Shown: positions 1 to 8,617, numbered from the stretch's first letter. The stretch is 27,832 bases of DNA from Halobacteriales archaeon QS_5_70_15 (GCA_003022005.1 PXRQ01000110.1:1-27832), one strand, 5' to 3'. Translations and numbers: made by a program. Notes: generated by a model from the letters alone, not told the origin.

Positions 1-2
1 TC

Positions 3-209
3 GATCAGGCACACCATCTCAAAGCTGCACTGGCCCGGCTCGGGCTCCGATTTCAGGTGGTTCACCATGGAAATCGGAACGCCGTCGAACGTGTCTTCCA
101 TGAGGTAAAATGCCGAACATCATCGTTCTCAAATACGTTTAGCAACCTGGAGCCATCGACGGCGGAGTCGTGGCTGCAAGCCTTCGCCGTCTGGTGGAAT
201 CGATGCTAA
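3..209 (+). CDS. IS6-family transposase, C-terminal fragment (cut by window edge)
   Basis: An open frame enters from the left edge and ends in TAA at 207-209, giving 68 residues. It contains the segment RNAVERVFHEVK followed by RTSSFSN and ends with AESWLQAFAVWWNRC. This matches the C-terminal part of the DDE transposases of haloarchaeal IS6-type elements as I remember them; the Glu in VERVF or FHEVK would be the last acidic residue of the DDE triad. The rest of the gene and the left end of the element lie outside the window. I could not define the terminal inverted repeat or target duplication just after the stop, so the right boundary of the element is unknown. The fragment reads cleanly without frameshift and could be the end of an intact element. 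Confidence 0.8.
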   Translation, partial: DQAHHLKAALARLGLRFQVVHHGNRNAVERVFHEVKCRTSSFSNTFSNLEPSTAESWLQAFAVWWNRC

Positions 210-690
210 AGTTAACACGACCAAGAGCGGCGTTCGGCCGCCAATCGCGACCGGCGACCGGTCCGGGACCGCGTTCCGGGACCGACAGATCGACCGTCGG
301 TCACCCGGTCGGATGCCCGACCACCGGAGTATCGTCCCGGGATCGCGGCCGTCCGCCCCTCGTCGGATCCGCTGGCGTAGATTTATACACGAAACCGGGG
401 GCATCGTCCCCGTGCCCTGACGAGTCACCCACGGGGCGACCACGGTCGTCCGGCACGCCGCCCCGTGAGACGAGAGGGAGTGTCGGCTGTTCGCCATCCT
501 GCTCGCGTTCGCGACGCACCGAGAGCCGCACGCTACCGCGTCCCGCCGCGGCTCCGATGCGGTTCGGGCCGGGCCACACCGAGCGGCGAGCGTCCGGGAC
601 CGCTCCGGACCCGGTTTCATCGCCGTCGGCCGCCCGTCCGACCCCGTTCGGAGGGTGGGGTTTTACCCCCGCTGGCCCGGGTGTCGAGAC
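210..690. other. Gene-free stretch between IS end and amidase gene
   Basis: No frame has convincing haloarchaeal protein composition; the open frames are rich in Arg, Pro, Ser and Gly, as expected for non-coding GC-rich DNA. An AT-rich spot, atttatac at 381-388, resembles a TATA element but has no sensible start codon at the right distance downstream on either strand. The right end of the IS element and its inverted repeat should lie in the first few tens of bases. Confidence 0.45.
661..665 (+). promoter_or_regulatory. TATA-like element of the amidase gene
   Basis: The sequence tttta at 661-665 sits in an otherwise GC-only tract, centred 28 nt before the ATG at 691. This is the spacing expected for a leaderless haloarchaeal transcript and supports that start over an in-frame ATG at 655. 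Confidence 0.45.
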
Positions 691-1944
691 ATGGACATCG
701 ATGTCGACCAGGAGCGACTGCGAGCGGACCTCGAGGCGAACGGACACATCGGCGAGGTCGGGGCCGAGGAGGGCTGGGGCCGGACGGTCCTGACCGGAAC
801 GGAGGCCGACCGACGGGCACGGGATCGGTTCGTCGAGCGCCTCGAGGACGCCGGCCTCAAGGTCCGGGTCGACCCGGTCGGTAACGTCGCCGGCAGGTGG
901 GTCCCGGAGGGCGCGGATCCCGACGCGCCGGCGGTCGCGGCCGGGAGCCACCTCGACTCCGTTCCCGAAGGCGGTATCTTCGACGGCCCGCTCGGCGCCT
1001 ACGGCGCGCTCGAGGCCGTCCGGGCGATAGCGGAGTCCCCGGTGGAACCCACGAGGCCGCTGGAGGTCGTCTCCTGGACCGAGGAGGAAGGGGTCAGGTT
1101 CGGCACCGGCCTGCTCGGGTCGTCGGTCCCCGCGGGCGTGCGGTCGGCCGACGGGGCGCTCGCGCTCGCCGACGGGGACGGGGCGACGCTCGGGGAGGAA
1201 CTGGAGCGCATCGGCTACCGCGGCGAGGCGACGGTCGATCCCGCCGGATGGGCGGCGTGGCTCGAACTCCACGTCGAGCAGGGGACGGTACTCGAGTCGG
1301 CAGGCGTGCCCGTCGGCGTGGTCACGGCCATCGCGGGCATCGCGAACTGCGCCGTAACGTTCGAGGGGGAGGCCAACCACGCCGGGGCGACGCCGATGGA
1401 CGAGCGGCGGGACGCGCTCACCGCCGCGAGCGAGTTCGTCCTCGGCGTCGAGCGGACCGCACGCGAGCAGCTCGACGCCGGCCACGAGGCCGCCGTCGGC
1501 ACGGTCGGCAACGCCGAGGTGTCGCCGAACGCTAACAACGTCGTCCCGGGCCGGGTCGACGTGACGACCGACCAGCGGGACGTCGACCCCGACGTGCTGC
1601 GCGACCTGATCGACGGCGCGGAGGCGAGCGCCCGCCGCGTCGCGGAGGAGCGCCCGGTGACGGCCGAGTTCGACCACTACCGGCTCACGGAGCCGAGCCG
1701 GATGGGTGACCGGTGCGTGGCGGCGGCCAGGGGGGCGGCCGAACGGGCCGGACTCGGCTCCAGGGAGATGCACTCGGCGGGCCTGCACGACACCGCGAAC
1801 GTGGCGAACGTCACGGACACGGTCCTGCTGTTCGCCCCCTCGGAGGACGGCGTCTCGCACAACCCCCGCGAGTGGACCGACTGGGCGGACTGTGCGAACG
1901 CGACCCGGGTGCTCGCGGGGGCGATGGCCGACCTGGCGACGTGA
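691..1944 (+). CDS. M20-family amidase: N-carbamoyl-amino-acid hydrolase / allantoate amidohydrolase type
   Basis: The 417-residue product has the usual length and motif order of hydantoinase/carbamoylase-type M20 enzymes. These are dinuclear metal hydrolases that cleave carbamoyl or ureido groups from N-carbamoyl amino acids or allantoate. Visible metal-site motifs are GSHLDS (about residues 86-91), GIFDGPLGAYGALE (95-108), WTEEEGVRFG (129-138) and LHVEQG (about 200). NHAGATPM belongs to the dimerisation/substrate domain and AGLHD carries the late His. I chose the ATG at 691 because the earlier in-frame ATG at 655 adds a basic, non-conserved leader and the TATA-like element fits 691. Substrate cannot be told from sequence; no hydantoinase or allantoinase gene is nearby. 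The gene converges on the MFS transporter that ends at 2021. Confidence 0.88.
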   Translation: MDIDVDQERLRADLEANGHIGEVGAEEGWGRTVLTGTEADRRARDRFVERLEDAGLKVRVDPVGNVAGRWVPEGADPDAPAVAAGSHLDSVPEGGIFDGPLGAYGALEAVRAIAESPVEPTRPLEVVSWTEEEGVRFGTGLLGSSVPAGVRSADGALALADGDGATLGEELERIGYRGEATVDPAGWAAWLELHVEQGTVLESAGVPVGVVTAIAGIANCAVTFEGEANHAGATPMDERRDALTAASEFVLGVERTAREQLDAGHEAAVGTVGNAEVSPNANNVVPGRVDVTTDQRDVDPDVLRDLIDGAEASARRVAEERPVTAEFDHYRLTEPSRMGDRCVAAARGAAERAGLGSREMHSAGLHDTANVANVTDTVLLFAPSEDGVSHNPREWTDWADCANATRVLAGAMADLAT

Positions 1945-2020
1945 GGCGTGGCGCGGTGGCCGGACCACGTTATCGGCGGCGGGACGGTCGACCTGGCGGC
2001 GTGTACGGGTGTCTTGGGTC

Positions 2021-3288
2021 TCAGGTTCCGGGCGCTGCCCCGCCCCGCCGCAGCGCGAGGAAGACGACGGCACCGGCCGCGCTCACGACCGCGATCATCG
2101 GGAACGCCGCCCCCATGCCGAACCGCTCGGCGGCGGCGCCGAACAGGAGCGGGCCGGCCGCCCCGCCGAGCGACCCGGCGGTGAGCATCACGCCGAAGAG
2201 GCTGCCACTGAAGCCCTGCTGGGAGTACGCGGAGGTAATGGCGTTGATGGCCGGCAGGGCGGCCCACATCACGACCCCGATGAGGAAGAAGTACGCGAAC
2301 AGGACGACGCCGATCGGCGGGACGAACGCCGTCCCGGCCAGCGCGACGGCCGAGGCGGCCATCGCGGCGACGCCGAGCGTCCCTCGGTCCATCGAGTCGG
2401 CGAGCGTCCCGGCGCCGAGCGAGGCGACCCCCGCCCCGACGGGCCGGTGGTCGTCCCGGCGTGTTCGACGAGGTAGGAGGTGACGAACGTGCGGACCGCG
2501 CCCAGTTCGGTCGAGATGGCGAGGTTCCCGAGGAACAGCACGACGACCCAGCGCTCGAGCGGGACGGAGACCAGCGACCCGAGCCCGGACCACCGGCCCG
2601 TTGCGCTCCCGGTCCCGCCGTCCCGCCCCGGCTCGGAGCCGCCGTCGGGTTCGACCATCGCCGGCTCCTCGGACCGGGGCACGTCGCGGAACACCGCGAG
2701 GAAGATCACCCCGTAGACGAGCCCGACCCCCGCGCTCGCCGTGAGGGCGAACCGCCAGTCGAACACCGCCGCGAGTCCGCCGACCAGCGCCGGCGCGAGG
2801 GCCGTCCCGACGACGCCGCCGAGCCCGTGGATCCCCATCGCCTTCCCCTCGGTCTCGGCCCCCTCGAGGTCGCTGATGAGCGACATCCCTGCCGGGTGGT
2901 AGGTGCTCCCGCCGACGCCCGCGAGCACCTCGGCGAACACGAGCGTGCGATAGTCCCCCGCAGCGGCGGCCAGGAGGATGCCCGCCGAGAGCACGACCAT
3001 CCCGACCGCGAGGATCCAGCGCTGGCCGATGCGGTCCGCGAGGGCACCCGCCGGGAGTTGAAAGACGGAGTAGGTCACGTAGAAGACCGTGAGCAGTGCC
3101 CCGGCCTCCGCGTAGGAGATGGCGAAGTCGTTCACCAGGAGCGGTAGTATGGGCGGGAGAGCGACGCTGTAGAACTCGTTGACCGCGTGGGCGACGGTGA
3201 CGAGCCACACCTTCCGGGGGTTCGAGACGCCGACCAGTCGCGAGCGGAGGGTGCGGGACACGGGGGTAACTCCCCCTGAACGGCCCAT
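2021..3288 (-). CDS. MFS transporter (12 TM), broken by one frameshift
   Basis: Two minus-strand frames join into one major facilitator protein of about 422 residues. The N-terminal frame (3288 down to about 2435) holds VWLVTVAHAVNEFYSV, the loop A-L-A-D-R-I-G-Q-R between TM2 and TM3, and AGVGGSTYHPAG. The C-terminal frame (about 2433 to 2021) holds the second-half loop G-T-L-A-D-S-M-D-R-G and the last helices. The switch falls at cgccccgac (2433-2440). Adding one C to the C run at 2434-2437 restores a continuous reading through GPSGAGVASLGAGTLAD. The substrate is unknown. The start is uncertain: the ATG at 3288 gives a short N-terminus; an upstream ATG at 3456 adds a Pro/Arg-rich leader unlikely to be real, and a GTG at 3261 is possible. 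The window does not show whether the lesion is biological or a sequencing error. Confidence 0.8.
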
Positions 3289-3480
3289 GAGGGTTGCGAT
3301 ACTCCGGGGCCGGGGCGTCGCGGCCGGGCCGCCGGCCGGGTCCGGATCGCGGCACGGGCCTGCTCGATCGGTGTCGAGCCGGGCGGCGAGCGAGTCACGG
3401 ACCCGCCCGGACGGCTCTCGCTCCATCGGAGAAACACCCCACGACCGGATCAACACCGGTACGTCGGTATCGCGTCCGTC

Positions 3481-3738
3481 TCAGGGGTCGTAGCGCCACT
3501 CGCGGTCGCCCTCGGCCCGTTCTTCGGGCGGTCGGCGGTAGTAGACCACGACGGCGCCGATGCCGACCGCACAGCCGAGCTGGATCCCGGCGACGATCCA
3601 GAAGAACGGCCTGAACGATAGGCCGACCGATTCCCCGACCGAGGGCGGCAGCAGCAGCGACCCCATCGCGACGACGGCGAGCGCGAGGACGGCCGCCCAC
3701 GCCCGCATGGGGAGGTAGCTCGACAGCCCGGGACTCAT
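3481..3738 (-). CDS. Small two-TM membrane protein, function unknown
   Basis: This 85-residue protein has two clear hydrophobic helices, about residues 13-31 (AWAAVLALAVVAMGSLLL) and 45-66 (FFWIVAGIQLGCAVGIGAVVV). A charged C-terminal tail ends in EWRYDP. The ATG at 3738 was chosen because upstream in-frame sequence is Pro/Arg-rich and an AT-rich patch (3764-3769) lies about 28 nt before it. I do not recognise the family. It lies between the MFS gene and the helicase, all on the minus strand, separated from each by roughly 200 bp, so co-transcription is not obvious. Confidence 0.6.
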   Translation of the reverse strand: MSPGLSSYLPMRAWAAVLALAVVAMGSLLLPPSVGESVGLSFRPFFWIVAGIQLGCAVGIGAVVVYYRRPPEERAEGDREWRYDP

Positions 3739-3944
3739 CGGGCCTATCGAAGGACGGGAGGCGTTTGAAGCCTGCGCCGGGGCGCGGGGAGCCGGGGCGG
3801 AAACGGGACCGGGGATTACCGGCACGGCCGGGGCCGTCGGGTCCGTCCGGACGGTGTTCAGCCCGGGCCCTGCCGGCAACCGGAGCCGGGAACGGCCGGT
3901 TCGTATGCCCGGTACACGCGTCACCGGAGCAGCGCGGACGCGGT

Positions 3945-6293
3945 CTATGGGTCGGTCAGCGCCGCCAGTAGCTCGACGGCGAGTCCCCTGTCGAGCGGGT
4001 CGTTCGCGTTCCCGCAGTGCGGCGACTGCACGCACGCCGGACAGCCGTCCTCGCACCCACAGGAGGAGAGCATCGAGCGCGTCGTCCGCATCAGTCCGTC
4101 CACGTCCCCGTAGGCCTCGCGGGCCAGGCCCACCCCACCGGGGTAGCCGTCGTAGACGAATATCGTGCTCCGGCCGGTGTGGGGGTGCATCGGCGTCGAG
4201 AGCCCCCCGACGTCACGCCGGTCACAGAGCACCTCGCTGGGGAGCATGGCGATCATCGCGTGCTCCGCCGCGTGGATGCCGCCGGCGAACGATCCCGTCC
4301 CGTCGCGCATCGACCGTTCGACGTCCTCGGGGACGGTGAAGTAGAGCGCCCGGGTCCGGAGCGTCGTCTCGGGCAGGTCCAGTTCCGCCTCGCCGACGGG
4401 CTGGCCGGTGGTCGCGTCGACGCGCCGGAAGCCCGTGATCCGCTTTCGCGTCGTCACCTCGGCGAACCGCACGGGGACGTCCCCGCGGGCCTCGAGCCGC
4501 TTCCCCGTGAGGTCCCGCTCGACGGTGATGGCCTTCTCGTGCAGGGTCCGGGTGTAGGAGTCCGCCCACGTCGGTTCGAGTTCGGCCACTCCGTGGTCCA
4601 GGTCGAGTTCGCGGACCTCGTACCTCCGACCCTGGTGGTGGTAGACGGCGCCCCGGTGGGCGTCCCGCATCGCGTCTTCGAACGGGAGGCTCGCGATCGT
4701 CTCGTCCCGGCGCGTGTCCCGCAACTGCACTTCGCGGTCGTCGATCGAGCGGAGGCTCATCGAGTGGTGGGGGCTCCCGTCGGTCGTCCACCGCGTCCCG
4801 TCGGCCGTCTCCCGACGCCGGAGGTCCCCCGTCGATTCGAGGTGGGCGAGGAGGTCGCGGAACCCCTCGCCGAACCACCGCTCGTCGGCGGCCGAGAGCC
4901 AGTTCTCCCGGGCCGCACACCGCACGTGGTCGGGGAGCAGCTCCCCGTTCCGGGGGTTCGACACCGCGCGCTCGGGGTCGCCGTCGAAGAACGCCCGGGG
5001 GTTCCGCATCAGGTACTGGTCGAGCTGGTCCTCGCCGGCCACGAGCGCGACCAGCGCGGGGTCGGTCCCCCGCCCGGCGCGGCCCCCCCGCTGGAACGCC
5101 GACATCCGCGTTCCAGGGTAGCCGTCGAGCAGGACGGCGTCGAGGCCACCGATGTCGACGCCGAGTTCGAGCGCGCTCGTCGACCACGTTCCGCGGATCT
5201 CGTCCGACCGAAGCCCGGCCTCGATCTCCCGCCGGCGATCGTCGGTGAGCGCGGCGTGGTAGGCGCCGACGCCCGTCGCGGCGTCGTGGGCGCCCCGCTT
5301 GCGGAGCTCCGTCGCCGACTCGCTCGCGTACCGCTCGGCGGCCTGTCGCGAGCCCGTGAAGACGAGCGTCTGCAGGCCGCGCTCGACGAGGTCGACGAAC
5401 AGCCGCCGGGTCTCGGTGTGCGAGGAGCGCCGACGGCCGTCACCCCAGCCGCCGTCGCTCCCGGGCCCGCTCGCGATCCCGCTCCCGCCCGTACCGTACT
5501 CCGGGGGGTTCCAGAGCAGCCAGTAGGTCGGCCCCGTCGCGGAGGTGTCCTCGGTCACGAGGTCGAACGACCCCGGGGGCTGGCCGGTGACCGTCGCGGC
5601 GTGCTCGACCGGGTTGCCGACGGTCGCCGAGCAGCAGACGTACTCCGGGTCGGCGCCGAACCGCTCGGCCACCCTCGCCAGCCGCCGCATGACGAGCGAC
5701 ACGCCCGATCCGAACACGCCGCGGTACTCGTGGACCTCGTCGATCACGACCGTCTCGAGGCGCTCGACGAACCAGTCCCACAGCCGGTGTGCGTGCGGGA
5801 GGATCCCGTAGTGGAGCATGTCCGGCGTCGTCAGGAGGACGGTCGGCTGGCGGTCCCTGATCGCCGCCTTCTCCTCGCGGTCCTGGCGGCCGGTGTAGCG
5901 CTCGACGGTCACCCCGGAGGCGAACCCGAGGCCGTCGGCGAGGTCCGAGAGGGTCTCGGCCTGGTCCTCGATGAGCGCGACCTGCGGGGCGACGTAGAGC
6001 GCGGTCGCCCGGCGGTCGAGCGCCCGCTCGAACGCGGGGACGGTGTACGCCAGGCTCTTGCCCGAGGCCGTGGGGGTGGCGAGGACGACGTTCCGGCCCT
6101 CGCGGACGCTCCCTATCGCCCGGGCCTGGTGGTCGTAGAGCCGCGAGACGCCCCGTTCGCGGAGCGACGACTCGAGCCTGTCGTCCAGCTCGCAGTCAGC
6201 GAACGAGGCCGCCCGGCCCTCGACGGTCTCGTGTGCCCGTATCTGCCCCTCGTAGTGCGGCCTGTCCCGGAGCCACCGGACGGTCCCGTCCAC
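3945..6293 (-). CDS. DEAD/DEAH-box helicase with C-terminal DUF1998 zinc domain (MrfA/YprA/Hrq1-like)
   Basis: The 782-residue product has a full superfamily 2 helicase core. Motif I is TPTASGKS (73-80), motif II is DEVH (185-188) and motif III is SAT (222-224). The second RecA lobe contains FTGSRQAAERY, then ALELGVDIGGLDAV (motif V) and QRGGRAGRG (motif VI). The C-terminal third contains a DUF1998-type domain (DGYPGGVGLA) and a four-cysteine cluster, SCGCEDGCPACVQSPHC, about 30 residues from the end. This layout is that of Bacillus MrfA (YprA) and eukaryotic Hrq1, 3'-to-5' DNA helicases linked to repair of crosslinks and mitomycin damage; the cysteines bind zinc in MrfA. The start is GTG at 6293, with a TATA-like taacg about 27 nt upstream. 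All motifs are intact and the length is normal. Confidence 0.92.
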   Translation of the reverse strand: MDGTVRWLRDRPHYEGQIRAHETVEGRAASFADCELDDRLESSLRERGVSRLYDHQARAIGSVREGRNVVLATPTASGKSLAYTVPAFERALDRRATALYVAPQVALIEDQAETLSDLADGLGFASGVTVERYTGRQDREEKAAIRDRQPTVLLTTPDMLHYGILPHAHRLWDWFVERLETVVIDEVHEYRGVFGSGVSLVMRRLARVAERFGADPEYVCCSATVGNPVEHAATVTGQPPGSFDLVTEDTSATGPTYWLLWNPPEYGTGGSGIASGPGSDGGWGDGRRRSSHTETRRLFVDLVERGLQTLVFTGSRQAAERYASESATELRKRGAHDAATGVGAYHAALTDDRRREIEAGLRSDEIRGTWSTSALELGVDIGGLDAVLLDGYPGTRMSAFQRGGRAGRGTDPALVALVAGEDQLDQYLMRNPRAFFDGDPERAVSNPRNGELLPDHVRCAARENWLSAADERWFGEGFRDLLAHLESTGDLRRRETADGTRWTTDGSPHHSMSLRSIDDREVQLRDTRRDETIASLPFEDAMRDAHRGAVYHHQGRRYEVRELDLDHGVAELEPTWADSYTRTLHEKAITVERDLTGKRLEARGDVPVRFAEVTTRKRITGFRRVDATTGQPVGEAELDLPETTLRTRALYFTVPEDVERSMRDGTGSFAGGIHAAEHAMIAMLPSEVLCDRRDVGGLSTPMHPHTGRSTIFVYDGYPGGVGLAREAYGDVDGLMRTTRSMLSSCGCEDGCPACVQSPHCGNANDPLDRGLAVELLAALTDP

Positions 6294-6388
6294 GGTGGTC
6301 CTAATCGGGGCGACGGCCTAACGCTTCCGGGTCCCGGGCGGGGTCCCCGCCCTCGGGAACTCGAACCGTGCGCCGCTCGGGGAGCTAC

Positions 6389-6628
6389 CTACGACGATCC
6401 GTCGACGGCCCGGAGCCTACGCGGCGTGGTGCCAATCTGCTCGGCGAGCGCCTCCGAGAGGGCGAACACCGCCGCCTCGTGCTCGGCCTTCCCGCGGTGT
6501 ATCGACGTCGGCCGGACGTCCATCGCGTCGTACTCGCGGATCGAGACTGCCTCATCCGTCCGCTCCTCGTAGAACTCGCGGACCCCGAGCAGCAGCCCGT
6601 GGACGTAGACGAGTTCCTGCTTCCTCAT
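6389..6628 (-). CDS. UPF0058 family protein
   Basis: This 79-residue acidic protein begins MRKQELVYVHGLL and contains MDVRPTSIHRGKAEHEAAV. The DVRPTSIH block followed by K-x-x-H-x-x-A-V is the signature I associate with UPF0058, a small family common in haloarchaea and of unknown function. I chose the ATG at 6628 because family members start with M-R-K-Q-E-L and a tttacgg element (minus strand, 6653-6659) lies about 28 nt upstream. An ATG at 6640 would add four residues. The frame stays open further upstream, but that part does not look like protein from this family. Confidence 0.85.
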   Translation of the reverse strand: MRKQELVYVHGLLLGVREFYEERTDEAVSIREYDAMDVRPTSIHRGKAEHEAAVFALSEALAEQIGTTPRRLRAVDGSS

Positions 6629-7196
6629 TCCCGTTCGCATATAAGGACCGGAGCCGTAAATGGGTGTTTGCCCGGACGAACTGCGGACCACGGGCGAGCG
6701 TGGACGGACCACCTGAACCGATACCGGGCGAAGGTTCGCCCGCCGCGACCGGCGGTGGTCGAACCACTCACGAACCCGCCGACGCGGAACCGGCCGGGAT
6801 GTCGAGTCGCCGGGGTTCTTCGAGGAGTACCGAAACTGGATGGCCGTCTCGCCGTTCCCGTTCGCGAGGGTCGACATGCCGACGACGATGTTCGGTACGG
6901 CGGTGATCGGTACGTGGACGGAGGGGAACCCGCTCGTGCGTCCGGCGCTCGAGCGGGGGACGCCGAGCCGGTCGCCGTGAACGTCCTCGCGGTCGGCCTC
7001 GCCGTGGGGTTCTTCGACCCCCTGGGGGAACCCCTCCGTCGCACCCCCGACCGTTCTCGGTGCTCGTCGAGGCCCGACTCGGTCCGCTGGTGTTCGTCGG
7101 TCCCGGGGTGGAACAACCTCTCGACGGTTCTCCGCGGCGCGTCGCTTCTCCGAACGGCTCCCCGTCGCCCTCGAGGGATCGTGCGTGCTCGCCGTA

Positions 7197-7291
7197 GTGG
7201 CCGGAGAACTTAGGTCGGTCCGTCACGCGCGCTCGAGCACGTCGGCGTCGACGCCGAACTCGTGGCCGGAGAACTTAGGTCGGTCCGTCAC
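7197..7291. repeat. Perfect 30-bp direct repeat, 65-bp period
   Basis: The block that starts gtggccggagaactt and ends ggtcggtccgtcac occurs at 7197-7226 and again, identical, at 7262-7291, with 35 bp of different sequence between. On the minus strand each copy begins with GTG followed by codons for T-D-R-P-K-F-S-G-H, so the repeat duplicates a possible translation start together with the first ten codons. Confidence 0.9.
7223..7291 (-). CDS. Possible 22-residue leader-like ORF inside the direct repeat
   Basis: Reading from the GTG at 7291, the minus strand encodes MTDRPKFSGHEFGVDADVLE plus two residues and then TGA. The stop overlaps the GTG of the second repeat copy (GTGA, 7223-7226), which restarts M-T-D-R-P-K-F-S-G-H and runs into an Arg/Pro-rich frame. 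The composition is acidic and plausible for a haloarchaeal peptide, but there is no homology and no strong TATA element, so this may be a fragment of a gene disrupted by the duplication. Confidence 0.2.
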   Translation of the reverse strand: MTDRPKFSGHEFGVDADVLERA

Positions 7292-7389
7292 CTATCCCGT
7301 CGTGGCGTGCCAGTGGGATCCGACTGTCACCTTGGGTAGGGAGAGAGCGATCCTGTCATCCGCACGCCCTCTACGTCCCTTTACTCGGC

Positions 7390-7584
7390 TCACCGGTCCC
7401 GGGCGTCCGTCCACTCGCTCCGGCAGTCATCGCCGCAGAAGTGGACGCTCTCGACGGAGCCGTCCTCGATCCAGGTGACGACCCGGTGGTCGACCTCGTG
7501 CAGTATCGGCTCCCCGCAGGTCGCACACTGCGGCGCGTCCTCCTCCGTCACGTCCTCGCCGAGGTCCGACGTCGGGTCCACCAT
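7390..7584 (-). CDS. Small zinc-ribbon protein (haloarchaeal two-CxxC type)
   Basis: This 64-residue acidic protein has two metal-binding knuckles, CATCGEPI at residues 20-27 and FCGDDCRSEW near the C-terminus, separated by about 29 residues including H-E-V-D-H. The spacing fits a treble-clef or zinc-ribbon fold as in the many small haloarchaeal zinc-finger proteins. The molecular role is unknown, often presumed regulatory. The ATG at 7584 has a TATA-like cttag (7611-7615) about 29 nt upstream, which supports a leaderless transcript. It is followed by the tract with the 30-bp repeat, not by an obvious operon partner. Confidence 0.75.
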   Translation of the reverse strand: MVDPTSDLGEDVTEEDAPQCATCGEPILHEVDHRVVTWIEDGSVESVHFCGDDCRSEWTDARDR

Positions 7585-7681
7585 CAGCGCCGACCTTCAG
7601 GGTCCAGCCACTTAGCCGCTCCCGTTCGTGGGTATCCCGGGCCCACGACGGGGGCGGCCGTCCGGCGGTCGTCGGGGCGGG

Positions 7682-8545
7682 TCACTCCGGGCGTTCGTAA
7701 CCGGGACCGAACATCCCCGCCGACGTCGGCGCCGGATCCCCCGGCGTGAGGTTGTACGCCGAGAAGTCCTCCACGCCCGCCTCGCGGAGGAACGCCTCGT
7801 CGTAGAGCGCGTTCCCCGTGAACTCCGCCGGGTCGTGACGGAGTATCTCGAGCACGGTGTCCGAGACGATCTCCGGGCTCCGCCAGTCGTCCTCGGTCCC
7901 GAGCCCGAAGTAGCGCGTCGCCCGGGTGTCGATAGCCGTCACCGGCCAGAAGGTGTTACACCCCACGTCGTGACCGTCGAGTTCCCCCGCCAGCGAGAGG
8001 GTGACGAACGTCATCCCCATCTTCGACCACGCGTAGGGCGCCTGTCCCGGGCTCCGGTCGACGTTTATCGGCGGGGCGTTCGTCAGGATCCACGCGTCCT
8101 CGACGCCCTTCAGGTGGCCCGCGAACGCCCGAGAGACGAGGTAGGTGCCCCGGACGTTCACGTCCATCAGCAGGTCGAACCGCTTCGGCGGGAGGTCCTC
8201 GACCGTCGCCAGCTGGATGGCGCTGGCGTTGTTTATCACGACGTTCACCTCGCCGAAGTGGTCGATCGCCTCCTCGGCGGCCGCCTCCACGTTCTCCTCG
8301 TCACGGACGTCCAGTCTGATCGGCAGCGCCTCCGCGCCCCGCTGTTCGACCTCGCGGGCCGTCCGTTCGATGGTGCCCTCGAGGTCGCGCTCCTCGCCGT
8401 AGTCGTCCTCTTCCGTGGTCTTGCCCGTCGAGACGACGTTACAGCCCTGTTCGGCGAGCGCGAGCGCGATCGCCTTTCCGATGCCACGGGTCGTCCCGGT
8501 GACGAACGCGGTCCGCCCGGAGAGGTCCGGTTTCTCGAGACTCAC
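7682..8545 (-). CDS. Short-chain dehydrogenase/reductase, HSDL2-like, lacking the catalytic Ser
   Basis: This 287-residue Rossmann-fold protein has the NAD(P)-binding motif VTGTTRGIGKA (15-25), LDVRD (79-83) and the structural INNAS (105-109). The active-site region is ILTNAPPI followed by YAWSK with Y171 and K175. The arrangement, with Pro-Pro after the catalytic position and a late motif FWPVTAIDT, resembles the HSDL2-type SDRs. In that group the catalytic Ser precedes the Pro pair (ISPP); here the position is Ala157. The start is GTG at 8545, supported by a strong TATA element 28 nt upstream. The C-terminal part (GNALYDEAFLREAG) is typical of the group. The substrate is unknown. If the missing Ser matters, the enzyme may have altered activity or use a neighbouring Thr/Asn. 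Confidence 0.85.
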   Translation of the reverse strand: MSLEKPDLSGRTAFVTGTTRGIGKAIALALAEQGCNVVSTGKTTEEDDYGEERDLEGTIERTAREVEQRGAEALPIRLDVRDEENVEAAAEEAIDHFGEVNVVINNASAIQLATVEDLPPKRFDLLMDVNVRGTYLVSRAFAGHLKGVEDAWILTNAPPINVDRSPGQAPYAWSKMGMTFVTLSLAGELDGHDVGCNTFWPVTAIDTRATRYFGLGTEDDWRSPEIVSDTVLEILRHDPAEFTGNALYDEAFLREAGVEDFSAYNLTPGDPAPTSAGMFGPGYERPE

Positions 8546-8569
8546 GGCCGCACGCTCGGGGGGTCGGGG

Positions 8570-8576
8570 TATAATA
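8570..8576 (-). promoter_or_regulatory. TATA box of the SDR gene
   Basis: The minus strand reads tattata in a GC-rich setting, centred 28 nt upstream of the GTG at 8545. The spacing predicts transcription starting at or next to the start codon. Confidence 0.7.
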
Positions 8577-8617
8577 CCGGGACACCGAGGGCCGGTCGGC
8601 GTCCGGGGACGGCGGCC

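Larger units (their letters stand above)
6629..7389. other. 760-bp tract with no clear gene; possible remnants of coding sequence
   Basis: No complete gene can be assigned here. On the plus strand, 6813-6962 reads as GFFEEYRNWMAVSPFPFA and on through a hydrophobic stretch, and after a frame change near 6962 continues as AVNVLAVGLAVGFFDPLGE. That would suit a decayed membrane protein. On the minus strand, one frame over about 7060-6810 is open and partly acidic (GVEEPHGEADREDVHGDR). The two readings share wobble positions, so GC3 cannot separate them. A 30-bp direct repeat lies at 7197-7291. I cannot say which strand, if any, was coding. Confidence 0.35.

Noticed and set aside
381..388. TATA-like atttatac as a promoter for an unknown gene
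   Set aside because: No start codon with a plausible coding frame follows at about 25-40 nt on either strand.
301..2073. 590-codon minus-strand open frame opposite the amidase gene
   Set aside because: It is Arg/Pro/Gly-rich without recognisable domains and antisense to an intact M20 gene.
4017..6572. 851-codon plus-strand open frame opposite the helicase gene
   Set aside because: It is the antisense shadow of a gene with all helicase motifs; its composition is Val/Pro/Arg/Gly-rich without domains.
6389..6877. 162-residue extended form of the UPF0058 protein
   Set aside because: The extension is Arg/Ser/Pro-rich, the family starts at M-R-K-Q-E-L, and a TATA-like element fits the start at 6628.
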